Shown piece after piece: positions 22,892 through 36,161 of a DNA stretch of 64,000 nucleotides (the stretch's first letter is position 1; each line of letters begins with the position of its first letter). Below the pieces are notes generated by a model. That model was not told the origin of the DNA and searched no databases. It saw only the letters and a program-made list of their open reading frames with translations. Origin of the DNA: Muscardinus avellanarius (Eukaryota > Chordata > Mammalia > Rodentia > Gliridae); NCBI GenBank assembly GCA_963383645.1, contig OY726560.1, forward strand, positions 87,950,093 to 88,014,092. The letters run 5' to 3'. The position numbers and the translations under genes were made by a program.

Positions 22892-23124
22892 CCAATGGGA
22901 TGCCTTTTGTTTTTGCAGCACTGGGGATGGAACCCAGGGGGCATTCTCCCTCTGAGCTGCACCCCCAGCCCTATTTTTTCTTTATTTTGAAACATGGTCT
23001 CACTAAGTGGCAGAAGGCCTCACTAAGCAGGCGAGACTGTCTGCGAAACGTGATTCTCCTGTCTCAGCCTCCCAAGTACTGGGATTACAAGCGTGCGCCA
23101 CCACACCCAGCTCCAATGGGATGT
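22892..23124 (-). mobile_element. B1-dID SINE with TSD
   Basis: GCAGCACTGGGGATGGAACC through CCACACCCAGCT. CAATGGGATG occurs just before (22,892) and just after (23,114) the element. Confidence 0.92.
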
Positions 23125-23419
23125 TTTAAGAGAATTCTAAATTAAATTGCATTTTCCTCCGTGCTATTTTAGATCTGGGCCAGGTCTCTGCTGGGAAGAG
23201 CAGGTGCATCTCAAGGTGTGAATGAAGCAATATGATGAATACACTCCAGCTCCAAACTGTTCATCTTTTTTGCTGCCCACTGGCTCTCCTCTGGTTTATC
23301 TGAAAATCCCAAGTAGTAGTCTCTACGTGTCTGTGACCGTGTCAGGTGCCTTTGGCTTTGCCTATCCTCTAGCAGCAATGCATACTTGCGGAAGGGTCAG
23401 ATGGACGCCAAACTCTATC

Positions 23420-23620
23420 CTGGCTCCATCGTGGACTACCTCTGTTACGGTAGGCAACTTAATTCCACTTAACTCCTCGTTTTCCTTATCCATCAAATGG
23501 ACATAGCAAGAATATCGAATCATGGAAGTGTCACGAGGTGCAGGTGAGATGAGGCTCCTGCAGAGCTTCTCATAGCGCCTACCACGTGCAAAACATTTGT
23601 GTAGTAGGTATGATAGTAGT
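23420..23620 (+). mobile_element. MIR SINE remnant
   Basis: TCGTTTTCCTTATCCATCAA, then GCGCCTACCACGTGCAAAAC, match the MIR core and 3' end pattern (counterparts TTTCCTCATCTGTAAAATG and GTGCCTGGCACA). Confidence 0.65.
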
Positions 23621-24139
23621 TAATGCCATGGAAATTGGGGGGCACATATGTAACAGGTTTGGGTTTGACTTGGTTAGGAAAAGTGTTGCATGGTCAACAG
23701 TTTAGACCAGGTTCCTTTTAAGAAGCTCTTAGGTGATCCTGCGGGCGGCGGGTGGAGCAAGAGGAGGCTGCAGCCCGGCTGGGGTCAGCCCTGCTGCCTC
23801 CGGTGCGAAGTCCCCAGCCGCTCCAGATGGGCTCCTGCAAAGTGCTGGCCATTGAGGCCTAAAAGCGAAGGCTGAAAAGAGAGAAACATTGGGGGAAAAG
23901 ATCAAGCAGAAGACTGAGCCACTGATGTCAGTTAACTCTGAGAAGTCGCCCTCTTCAGAAAGGCTGGAGCCTCAACAAAGTGGTTTTCCACCTCCACCAC
24001 CGCCACCACTGCCAGACCCCTCGCCCAGAGCCGGAGGAGGAGATCCTGGGGTCAGAGGGTGAGGATCGGGAGGGCCCTGCGGGTTATGCAAAGGTGGCTA
24101 TCGTTCAGTGAACACTGTGGTCGGTATCACGTCATTACA

Positions 24140-24349
24140 AACCTAGGATGGGAGCCGGGCGTGGTGTCGTGTGCTTGTCATCCCAGCACTCGGGAGGCTG
24201 AGACAGGAGGATTGCGGTTTGCAGACAGTGTCAGCTACTTAGGACCTTTGCAGCTCAGTGAGACCCTGCTTCAAAGTAAAGAATAGAACGTTAGGGCTGG
24301 AGCTGGAGCTCGGAGGTAGAATGCTCCTGGGTTCCATCCCCAGACCCGC

Positions 24350-24387
<38 letters not shown>

Positions 24388-24410
24388 ACAAACAAACAAA
24401 AAGAAAGCTA
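24140..24410 (+). mobile_element. B1-dID SINE inserted in SRPK2 pseudogene, (CAA)n tail
   Basis: GAGCCGGGCGTGGTGTCGTG through CATCCCCAGACCC, then about 13 CAA triplets and (CAAA)n. AACCTAGGA to the left and AAGCTAGGA to the right of the SINE are the duplicated SRPK2 kinase N-lobe sequence, so this insertion postdates the pseudogene. Confidence 0.93.
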
Positions 24411-24411
24411 G

Positions 24412-24543
<132 letters not shown>

Positions 24544-24640
24544 TGAGAACGTGATCATGGTGACCCAAACAAAGACATGGTGGTCCAGCTCGTTGATTAA
24601 TTCAAAATTTCAGAATAATGCAGCTGAGCCTTTCAGTTAA

Positions 24641-26060
<1,420 letters not shown>

Positions 26061-26063
26061 TAG

Positions 26064-26511
<448 letters not shown>

Positions 26512-27950
26512 TGAATTCTTAGCAAAGTCTACAGATTGTGAGGTAGCAAATGTTTTCGAGTACATTGCACCTAAACGGTGACTCTCATTCTTTAACAGGA
26601 TTACAAGTGAGCTGGCTTCACCCTCAGACCTTTATTTTGCTTTGAGGTACTGCTGTTTGACATTTTGCTTTTTGCACACTATGATCCTGGGGAAGGGTAG
26701 TCTTTGTCTTCAGCTAAATAGTTTACTGACCATTTTCTTCTAGAAACAATCACATGTCTCTAATCTTTGTTTCTTGTGTTGTGTGACATTCAAATGTCAT
26801 TTTTTTTTAAAGAAAAATACTTTCCCTTTTGTGTTTTGGCAGTTTTAGTAACTATTTATGAAGAAATATTTTAGCTGAGTACTATATAATTTGCAATCTT
26901 AAGAAATTATCAAATTGGAACCAAGAAATAGCAAGGAAATGTACAATTTTACCTTCTGGCAAAGGGGCATCATTCCTGTATTATAGTGTATGTAAATACA
27001 CCCTTGTAAATGTTAATTTCCATTAAGTATGGGATGGGGACTGAGATTTCCAGAAAAGCTACCAAGTCCTGAGTGCTTTGCAGCCTAAGTTGCATGTAGC
27101 AGACTTTCACTGCTCCAAGAAGTCTTTCAAACTCTTCATTCCCTAACAGCCCATTTGTATTGGATTTTAAAATGAAGTGGCTCACGGTTACAAGATGTCA
27201 CTCCCTATGTGGCACTTTAAGAGAAGAACAGACATGCTTCTCATTCTAAAATATACATTATAATTTGGCAATTCCATTTGTATTTTTGCATATTTTTAAA
27301 AGTACTTTTAAAGAAAAAGTGATTTCTCTTTGAAAATGTGATGGCCCAGGACCGTGTAGTGTTGGCTCCTCCAACCACTGTAAGTTACATAGTTTAAATT
27401 GGACAGGAGAAACATGTTCAGTGTGTGGAATGGAAATATATATATTTGGAAAAGCATGATTGTATTTCTCTAAAACACAAGGTATGGTCTATACAATTTG
27501 CAGTGCAGTGAGCAGAATAGTTCTCACAGCTCAAAAGTAACAGTGATCACGTGCATTCCTTAGGCAGCTTTATGTGTGTGGCTACAACAAATTAACTAGC
27601 TTTTTCATTGTCTTTCCATGAATGAGAAAATGATTTTCTCTTTGCAGGTTGCACAGTTTATTCATTTCCTTAAAATTAATTGTAGACTCCAGGACACAAA
27701 CCATAAGTAGGCAATACAATTTTAGAATGTATTATATAGAGGTATATTGATCCTCTTGTAGATGTCAGTGGATTAAATGTCTTTTTATTTTAAATTTTAC
27801 ATTTGTTAAGGTACCTTGTTTTTCTTGACTTCATCAATTAACATTTATATATATGCCTTTGCAACAACTAAGTTGTGAAAAGCTAACAGGTGTAACAATA
27901 ATCCATTGTTTGAGGTGCTTGCAGTTGTCTTAAAAATTAAAGTGTTTTTT

Positions 27951-28069
27951 TTTTCCAGAAAGAAAAAGCAACTCTTAGGCTATAAGTGCCTTTTGGTTTA
28001 TCAGTTCAATCTCACATTTTGTAAAACATATGAACATATACCCCCATCTTATGATAGATACCCTTTTTC
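27951..28069. other. Unique spacer after SRPK2 pseudogene
   Basis: Short AT-rich sequence with no recognised feature. The end of the pseudogene could extend slightly into it. Confidence 0.4.
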
Positions 28070-28183
28070 TTTTTTGTGGTACTGAAGATGGAACCCGGCA
28101 GCATTCTACCTCTGAGCTCCACCCTCAGCCCTATTTTATTCTTTTATTTTCACTAAGCTGCTGAGGCTGGCTACAAACCTGCC
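28070..28183 (-). mobile_element. Truncated B1-dID SINE
   Basis: GTGGTACTGAAGATGGAACC ... GCTGAGGCTGGCTACAAACC is the antisense ID half and middle. The B1 half is missing. Confidence 0.85.
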
Positions 28184-28634
28184 CAAGATAAAAACATTTT
28201 AATCAATGTTAATTTCTTTTTTTTTTGTGAGGCTTCTTTAGGCAGGGAAAGTTTTTTCCATCATTTTATTATTAAAGTTTTAACTCTCAAAGATACTGAT
28301 AAAATAGTTTAGCTTACATTTTATGTCCTTCACCTAGATTCAACAGTCACTTTTTGTCATATTTACATGACATTTCTCTATCTTTATAGGTAAATATATA
28401 AATTTTCTCTTTTATTTTGGCTGAAACATTTCAAAGTTTACAGCTATTGCAATGAATCATCTTTAAGTTCTCAGTATGGATCTCCTACACAATCATAATC
28501 CTTAGTCATACTGTCATACTGAAGAAAATTAACACAAATTCTCTGATATCTTCCAAAACTCAGTCCATTTTGTGGCTGATTTTTCAAATCAGGATCAATA
28601 ATATTTTGGGGTTGCATTTGGCATTTGGCACAAT

Positions 28635-28637
<3 letters not shown>

Positions 28638-28721
<84 letters not shown>

Positions 28722-28866
28722 AAGAGGATAGGATGAGAATGTTTATTTTGAAACAAGGTATCACTTAGTTTCTGAGAGCCTTGCTAAGTTGCTGAGGCTG
28801 GCTTTGAACCTGTGATACTCTTGTCTCAAGTCTCTCAAGTACTAGGACTACAGGTATGTGCCACCT
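28638..28866 (-). mobile_element. (TG)n(AG)n and truncated B1-type SINE
   Basis: (TG)n at about 28,638-28,667 passes directly into (AG)n to about 28,716. After a short spacer, an antisense B1 half follows (28,740-28,866). The ID half is replaced by the simple repeat. Confidence 0.8.
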
Positions 28867-29503
28867 TTTTATGCTCTCCTTTTTGTCTTTTTAATGTAGA
28901 CCTTTCTCCTTTTTATGACACTGACTTTTTCAAGTCTTGTAGAATGTTTCCATTGTAGATGTAATCCTGGATGGTGGTGATTAGTCTGCTTCTCCATCTT
29001 CTTTATTACTTATAAACTGATGGTCAGGTCTTGATTCTGTGCTCAGTTCAGTTTCAACCTTTCCGGAAAACTGCATCTCAGTGACACTATGCACTTCATA
29101 TTGCATTGCTGGGGGGCTCATTTTAGGTTGTCCCTTTTTGAAATCATTAAGTAATGGGTGTGTGTAGCATAGTATTTTGGCACTGTGGAAGAAAAAAACA
29201 AGTTTATCTCTATCATCGTTGACCTCAAGATTTTATCATGCCTGATGATTCTTGTCTTAATTGGTTATAAAGTAGGGTTATAAAAGAGTGATCTGATCTC
29301 TCTACATTTATTAGCTGGTTTTATTTCTCTATCTATCAAGAGATCCACAAATTTAACAATACAAAACCATTAAATTCAATAATAAGCAAAATTGACAATG
29401 TGATCCAGTGCTACATTTCATACTTTTTCCTTTCACGAGTAAAGTCAACACATTTTACTCACACATATCTAGTTATTGAAAAATTCATAACCTCTGTGAC
29501 TGC
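28867..29503. other. Unique intergenic sequence
   Basis: No gene or repeat recognised with confidence. Confidence 0.5.
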
Positions 29504-29678
29504 CAGGCATGGTGGCATACATTAGTATTTGGGAGGCTGAGACAAGAGGATTATAGGTCTGAGACCAGGCTCGGCGATCTAGAGAGACCCTGTTTCAAAA
29601 TATAAAAAGGGGTTAGGGGTGTAGCTTTGGAGGCAGAATACCTTTGGGTTCAATCCCCAGCACCAAAACAAACAAACA
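29504..29678 (+). mobile_element. B1-dID SINE, left member of a tandem pair
   Basis: CCAGGCATGGTGGCATACAT through CCCCAGCACC and (AAAC)n. The next SINE begins immediately in its tail. Confidence 0.9.
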
Positions 29679-29885
29679 GGTGGCGCACACTTGTAATCCC
29701 CGCGCTTGGGAAGCTGAGACAGGAGGATCGTGCAGGTTCGAAGCCAGCCTCAGCTACTTAGTGAGACCCTGTTTCCAAATAAAATATAAAATGGGTCTGG
29801 GAGTATATCCCAGAGGTAGAAAGCCTCTGGGTTCCACCCCCAGTACCACAAAAAAATAAAAATAAAAACAAATAAAAAACCCAAA
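29679..29885 (+). mobile_element. B1-dID SINE, right member of a tandem pair
   Basis: Begins at CAGGTGGCGCACACTTGTAA, missing the first few B1 bases, and runs to CCCAGTACCACAAAAAAATA. It was inserted in, or recombined with, the tail of its neighbour. Confidence 0.9.
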
Positions 29886-30239
29886 TAACCTTTGTGGCTG
29901 TGCAGTGGCTAGTAGATAAACTACTTTGATGTGAACTGGTTCTATGGACGCAGTGTGTTGTTCACTGGTGTGAGTGAGGGTATTAGCAGATAAGAAAAAA
30001 ATTGTGGTTAGAAGACATAGTCTGCCTAAAATTCAAGGACCCAGAGATCAGTGTCAGAGCTTCTGGGAGGTGTAGTGGGATGTGGCACAGGGAAGTCACC
30101 GACAACAGATCCCTGTATGATTTAAATCAGATCAGCAGGAATTGTGTGAGTGTGCATTCTGGGTGTGAGACTTTGTAGCATTCATTTTTGCTCTTTACTT
30201 CTTCAAAGATCAGTCATTCATTTGTTTCTTTGTGTCATT

Positions 30240-30560
30240 GATAAGTTGGGTCCTGCACTCATGTGACTTTGTGTCACATGACCTCTGCAGGGCAAGGGAG
30301 GGGCTGAAACCACCCCCCCCCCGCGAGAATTGGGCGTTCCCGCGAGTAAACCCCCATCTCGCGAGATGCATACCTTGAAAAGGAGAGCCCGTGTCCTCAA
30401 GCTTCGGACAGGCGCGCGGGCCCCATGGTGCCTCGCCCTGATCCCCGGGAGAGCCGTGCCATTAAAACTTTACACGCCATGTGTACCTGACCTCTCTCGT
30501 GTTTTTCACACTCCGCCGTACTCACATTATTTTTATTTTACTCACATTAATTTTTTATTT
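30240..30560 (+). other. CpG-rich patch, possible LTR
   Basis: About 220 bases dense in CpG (CTCGCGAG, CCCGCGAG, GGCGCGCGGGCCCC) lie in AT-rich surroundings. They are followed by an ATTAAA signal (30,461) and CTGACCTCTCTCGTGTTTTT. The order CpG-rich segment, poly-A signal, short 3' block resembles an endogenous retroviral LTR, but no terminal repeats or internal genes are evident. An imperfect 22-bp tandem repeat (ACTCACATTATTTTTATTTT) follows at about 30,520-30,565. A small orphan CpG island or promoter is the alternative. Confidence 0.4.
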
Positions 30561-31019
30561 TACTTATCAGTCATCACTCAAGGAAACTAACTGCACACGA
30601 TTACTGCAGCCAGAGAAGAGCCCCCTCCCCCAAGACCCCTCTTCCCAGTGAAGAGCCCTCCAGAGAAGAGCCCCGCTGTGCGCCCTGGCCTCTGGAGAGC
30701 TAGCTCAGGAGCGCTGTCATCCTGGCACCTCCCCTTCTTGGGGCAGAATTCAGCTGTCTCTTTCAAGCATGTTTATTTGCCTATTAGCTTTCTTGTGCTA
30801 ATTCTCATGGGGTTTTGGTTGTCATTTGCTTTCCTGAGCTGTTCTTAACAGCTTCCAGTAATGAGGACTGTTTGAAGGGATAATTTTCAAACTACTTCTG
30901 GCACATTAAATAAATTTTTTTTTGTCCAAGTTCATACTCTCTTTTGAGGCAATTACTTCTGTGAAGTTTTCTTTCCCCTAATTCGTTTTCAGCAGAATTT
31001 TAGTCCTACCGTGGTTGAA
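30561..31019. other. Unique intergenic sequence
   Basis: Contains a short duplicated motif (AGAGAAGAGCCCC, about 30,612 and 30,662). Otherwise nothing is recognised. Confidence 0.5.
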
Positions 31020-31210
31020 GAGCATAATTTGGGTTCAAAACTTAACTCCACAGGTGTGTGGAGCTGTGGCCACATCTCTCTTGATATTTACTGTCTTTAT
31101 TTATAAAGTGGAAATAAAAATATCTAGTCCATGGAGTTATTGATAAGTCTATATAAGGTAGCATAAGTTTCATTGAGCCCAGCACTAAGTAGATGATCGC
31201 TATGATTATG
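31020..31210 (+). mobile_element. MIR SINE remnant
   Basis: TTTATTTATAAAGTGGAAAT ... GAGCCCAGCACTAAGTAGAT resembles the MIR core and 3' end. Confidence 0.6.
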
Positions 31211-31395
31211 GTATTATTATTATTATTATTAGTAGTAGTAGTAGTAGTAGTAGTGGTAGTAGAGCCACATCCCCAGCCATATTTTATTTTGAAACAGGAT
31301 CTTACTAAGTTGCTGAGGAGGTCTTAAACCTCCAGTCCTCCTGTCATAGCCTCCCAAATATGGGGATAATAGGTGTGCACCACCACACCTGGCAC
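31211..31395 (-). mobile_element. (ATT)n(AGT)n and truncated B1-type SINE
   Basis: Trinucleotide repeats at 31,213-31,262 precede AGAGCCACATCCCCAGCC and an antisense B1 half ending CACACCTGGC. Confidence 0.8.
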
Positions 31396-32676
31396 AATGA
31401 TAACATTTGGCACCTAAAGTTAACACCATTGCATTTATTTCCTCTTAGCAAGCTGTTAAAGTAAACCCCAAGAGATTTTCTTGCTTCGGTTACTTCTTGT
31501 TTCAGTTTGGTATATATATTCATCCAGCTCATAGCTCCTCTTCAGTAATTTTCTCCCTCCAACATGTCCAGTTCCTTATGGAATGAACATCACACTCCCC
31601 AGGCTAGTTTTCTAGGACCCCTGCCAAGCAAACTAGATAGCTTGCTCTTCTTCAAAGCCACCCCATGTAGTTCTGCACACTTGTCAGACTGTCTCTTCTA
31701 CCCGAAGACTCTTTATTCTGGTTCCCAAACTTCTCGTGCCTTTACTGTCAACCCATAGTTCTTTTGTGCCCAGCTTAAAGCCACCTCCATTGAAAAACCT
31801 TTCCTAAGCCCTAACAGCACTTAGGATTGTTTTCTTCAGATTCCCTTGGCCCTTCCCGGGCAGTTAGACTTGAGAGCAATCAGCCCTTTGATACTGTGTT
31901 ACCGTGGTCATGTGCACTGTTCCTCTGGTTTCTCTCCCCAGACTCTCAGGGTAGCCCACAGTTCTCAAGTGTTCCTCAGAGTTTCTCCGAGGATCAGCAG
32001 GAACTCACAGACACATCTGCCCTTCCTCTCTGCTTTGCAATATGTTTCTCAGCGCTGCCATGATGGGCGGTGGAATCCACAGCTGCCAATCCCTTCGCTT
32101 CTTCCTCCTGCGGGAGAAGCAAGCGGGTGTGGCTCTGCTCCCCCAGACTCCAGAAGCCTCCTAGGCCCCCCACCGCTGTCAAACGCAGATGAGTGCCTCT
32201 CCTTACTCGCAGTTATATCTAGCCTTCAGCACCTGTGAAGTTTTAGCTCTTTTCCTTAACAGCTTTCCCAGCTTCACAGTGATGGGAATAAGTCCAAAGT
32301 TCTGGAAGGCTGGGCCAGCAGATAAACTGTTACTGTAAACACCATGCTGCGGTGCTTGTCCACACCTTCCCCTGACAGCTGAGGCCTGGTTACTTATTAA
32401 ATCTGCTGGGCCCGCTGCTTCCCCAAGAGAGCGTGTGATTGTCAGCAAGATCCTAAGAGCCACTTCAAACACCAACAAAAGCCATAGCCAGTCCTCTGGG
32501 TTGCCTGGTTTGCCAGACTTTTCTAGCTACACTTGAACCTCAGCTTCATGTACACTGAGGTCCTGCAGGACCTCGCTGTTGCCTACCTCAGGGGAGCTGC
32601 CTGAACTGTCCCCTTTGGGGGGGCCCATGCGCTCTGCGCCTAAACACAGGGGAAATCAGCTAAAACAAGAACATCT
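31396..32676. other. Unique intergenic sequence, possible L2 fragment
   Basis: AAAGCCACCTCCATTGAAAA with CCTTTCCTAAGCCCTAACAG near 31,780-31,815 resembles an L2 3' region, but weakly. GC content rises around 32,050-32,640 without a convincing exon. A reading frame at 31,846-32,238 looks like chance. Confidence 0.4.
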
Positions 32677-32871
32677 AAGCTGGGTGTGATGGCTCAAGCC
32701 TGTAGTCCCAGTACTCGGAAGGTTGAGACAGGATGATCACAGGTTTGAGGCCAGGTTTAGCAATGTAGTGAGGCTCTCAGCAACTTAATGAGAACTTGCT
32801 TCAAAATAAAAAATTAAATCAGTCTGAGAGTATAGCTCAGAAATAGAATGCCCCAGGTTCAGTCCCCAGCA

Positions 32872-32921
<50 letters not shown>

Positions 32922-32950
32922 CACACATGCATGCACACATGCACACACAC
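32677..32950 (+). mobile_element. B1-dID SINE ending in (CA)n
   Basis: AGCTGGGTGTGATGGCTCAA through CAGTCCCCAGCATC, then about 22 CA units with CATG interruptions. Confidence 0.92.
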
Positions 32951-33724
32951 TAATAATAATAATATAATCTGATATTTATTGAGTAAATAATTTCTAGATT
33001 TAGTTTGTTTAATCATCATTAGTACTCTATAAGGAGACGTGATCATTTCTGCATGTGGCCTGTCATCTTCCGTCCGCTCCTGTCTCAGCCCTTCCGCACT
33101 TGCTCTCTCTCTGTTCCAGGGGCTGGGCCCACATGACCTCCCTCAGCAGGTTTCTTTCCTCTGTGTTTTCTGTGGATCTGCCCCCCGTGTGGGAGATCAG
33201 AGAGAGAGGAGAGAGGTTTGGGAGCTAACCATTCCCTGGCCCTTCATTGTGCTTTGCCTAGTTATGACTGAGACCCTGTCCTGAAGTCACAGATTTCTCA
33301 TGACGCCTTTCTTCTTAGGATCTCTTAATCTCTCTCCCTTTCCCTTCATTCTAGAGGGGGTAATAGTCTTCTACTACCAGCTCAGGGTCTTTCAACCATG
33401 CTCTGTGTTTCCCCTGCACTCACACCTCTCCTTCGTAAATGATCAACTTTCTAAAGCCTACTCAGATGATATTATTTCAAATAAGTTATCCTTATCTCTT
33501 TGAACCTTTGAGTGCAAATCATGTTACTGAGGTAACCAAGAGCTACAGAAGGTAAGAAAGCTGTTGCAGATCACTGTGCTAAAGACGCCCATATGAGGTT
33601 TCGTTTCCAAGACCAGGGCTTTACCATGTTGCACACACAGATGAAATGCAATTGAATGCTGGAAGGCTAGATGCATGGTGGATAAGGACATTGTTATTGC
33701 AACTGTGAAGGTCTGGGCTCCCAA
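32951..33724. other. Unique intergenic sequence with possible MIR edge
   Basis: The first 90 bases (TGATATTTATTGAGTAAATA) may be an antisense MIR end. The remainder shows nothing I can name. Confidence 0.4.
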
Positions 33725-33899
33725 ACTGGCTCCATAACCTAGTTACAGTATAATCTGGGGCAATTTATTTTACCTCTTTAAGCTTCAGTTGCTAGATTTG
33801 TGCAATGAAGATGTTACCTACCTTAGAGTTAGTATAAGGCTAAAGTGAATGTGCTATTTTAGGTGAAGTGCTAGTATACTACCTGGCACATAATAAATA
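33725..33899 (+). mobile_element. MIR SINE
   Basis: CTTTAAGCTTCAGTTGCTAG ... GTTACCTACCTTAGAGTTAG ... CTACCTGGCACATAATAAAT follows MIR from core to 3' end. It is the clearest MIR in the window. Confidence 0.8.
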
Positions 33900-34165
33900 C
33901 TTAATAAAAGCCAGATTGATGGCCCACAACTTTAACCTCAGTACTTGGGAGATGAGAATTGGAAGATTGCAGGTTCCAGGCCAGCCTCATCAATTTATCA
34001 AGACTCTCAGCATCTTAGTGAAACCTGTTTCAAAAAAAAACAAAACAAAACAAAACAAAAAAAAACAAGAAAAGAAAAGAAAAAAGGGGGTGGCTTCTAA
34101 TGTAGATCAGAGGTAGAATCCCTTTGGGTTCTATCTCTAGTACTACCACCACCACAACCATCACT
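33900..34165 (+). mobile_element. B1-dID SINE, diverged
   Basis: GCCAGATTGATGGCCCACAA (degraded B1 start) through TTCTATCTCTAGTACTACC and (ACC)n. The internal region has expanded to CAAAA/AAAGA repeats. Confidence 0.82.
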
Positions 34166-35399
34166 AATAAAACTTCTCCCAAATCAAACAACCCCCCCAA
34201 AAAAACAACTCTTAATAAGATAAATTATTAAAGGGATTATTTGGAACTATGGAGAACATGATAAGAGAAGTTCCAGGGCAAGCCTCAAATGTATGAATAT
34301 TTTTTAAGTCTCAGATCCTGTCAAACTTGCTATTTTCCCATCAACCAAGGAAGTCCCAAGGTTAAACCCAAAGTCTTTGGAAGAGGGAGTGTCCCAATGG
34401 TGTAGATATAAAGGGGATTACTATGGGTCCTTTTAAAAACAATCTACCACAAGGACATCTTTTATTCAAATGCTAATAATGCTAATAATAATAATAAAGA
34501 TAGCAGAAATAGTAACTGAAGGTAATAGAACACTGCACTGGATGGTTTGAACAGACACTGCTTCAAAGTTAACAGGTCCGACTTGGTGTTTCTTCTCTTG
34601 ACTCGAGCACTTATCTCCTTGCCTTGGCGCTGGGGCTCCACTGAGTTTGCAGACACCCCTCCCCCCCAGCAATGTGTCCTGAGAAAACAGAAGTCAGTGT
34701 GCTCTATTCTGAGCCTTCTTCCCAAATGAAAATTTGTTGGTGCTAGCCACTGCTTTCTGTAGTGACTGCTTAGCTGTCCTAGTGAAGCAGATTGATGGGG
34801 AACGGGAGGGAAAGCCAGGGTGCTTCCTAACACCCTTGGCTGCACTCTTAAAAAGTCTATCTTTTCAAGAAGGACAACTTTGCAGTATTATATTTCCATG
34901 ACAGCTTCACAACTTGAACTAAAACTGTTTAAGAAGTTGTCAGTGAGTGAAAAATAAGCCTTTGCTCTGAGCTCTGTAGAGAGATGGGGAATGCCAAATA
35001 AATAATGAATACCTTTTATGGGTACAAATATTCCAGGTATACCTCCAATTTGTGGCCAAAGCTTGTAACATGTATGATATGCATGGACTCCCGCCTCAGA
35101 GTCTATAAACACAGCACAGAATGGTGCCCACATTCACTAGTTTGGGGTCAGTACAGAAGATAGCTTATCTACTTTTGTTCTATGGAGAAGTTTTTATCTT
35201 CACATATCATAGCAGTGTCCAATGTTTACCTCTTGAGTATAAAACCCAATAGGACTTAAGTATCATTATGTAATATTATTGATTAAAATTTATTAGTGAA
35301 ACCACATTTTTACATAAAAATGTAAATTTAGAATAGTAGCTGCATTCTAAATTAATATTCTTAAATCCTTACTAATGTGGTCTATGAGGACTATATCAA
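34166..35399. other. Unique intergenic sequence
   Basis: Includes a short (AAT)n run at about 34,473-34,497. No gene recognised. Confidence 0.5.
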
Positions 35400-35835
35400 T
35401 TAGTGTTTGCTGTGTAATGAACCCTCCAAAATTAAGTGGCTTAAATTCACAACCATCGTATTAATTTTTCTGTGAGCCAGCAATTTGGGTTGAGCCCTGC
35501 TGGCTGGGTTTCTGTTCCTGACTGTGCTGACCAGGCCCATCACATGTCTGCAGTCAGTGAGGAGCTGGTAGTTGGCCGCCTGTTGGCGGGGACAGTGGTG
35601 ATGACTGGGTCAGACTGGGCTGATCCTCAGGGTGGTAATCACAATGTACCCAAGAGCAGCAGGGGTGGGTAAGCCCCGTGCATGGGAACTCTCCAAGCCT
35701 CAGCCTGTGCTACGTTTGCTGTTGTCCCATTGACCAAGCACGTGGCATGGTTTAGCCGAGTTGTGAGAGGCAATTTCTAAAATCAGGGATATAGGAAGGG
35801 AATTATTACAGGCACTTTTGCAGTATACCACAATT
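35400..35835 (+). mobile_element. Ancient interspersed repeat, family uncertain
   Basis: GTTTGCTGTGTAATGAACCC ... TTAAGTGGCTTAAATTCACA ... GAGCCAGCAATTTGGGTTGA is a pattern I recognise from an old mammalian dispersed repeat (LTR- or DNA-transposon-like). I cannot name the family. Confidence 0.5.
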
Positions 35836-35979
35836 AGAGTTCTCCAATTGTGATGTATTGGCAGTAAAACAATACTTTTATATTTATATAGTCTTCTAAA
35901 AAAGAAGACTTACTGAAATATAACAATTATACTTAGAAAATACATGAAGGCATTTAATGCTATTATTTAAATTAAATAT

Positions 35980-36147
35980 TGTGCTGAGCTCTTACATTAT
36001 CACTATCAGTAATATTTAATTTTAATAATCACTTAATGATAAAGGTCATTACTATCATCTCCATTTTACACATAAGACAGAGACTTAGAGAACTTTAGGT
36101 TGTGCATGATGTTACCATAGCTGGAAAGCATAACATTTAGGGAGCTC
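35980..36147 (-). mobile_element. MIR SINE remnant
   Basis: CATCTCCATTTTACACATAA ... AGACTTAGAGAACTTTAGGT is the antisense of the MIR core. The full-length L1 inserted just beyond it. Confidence 0.65.
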
Positions 36148-36161
36148 TAAAGATATACTAA
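36148..36161. repeat. Left target-site duplication of full-length L1
   Basis: TAAAGATATACTAA is identical to 43,341-43,354. Confidence 0.97.

Noticed and set aside
31846..32238. 130-codon frame as an exon
   Set aside because: No recognisable domain, opposing frames of similar length on the other strand, and no convincing splice sites or start context.
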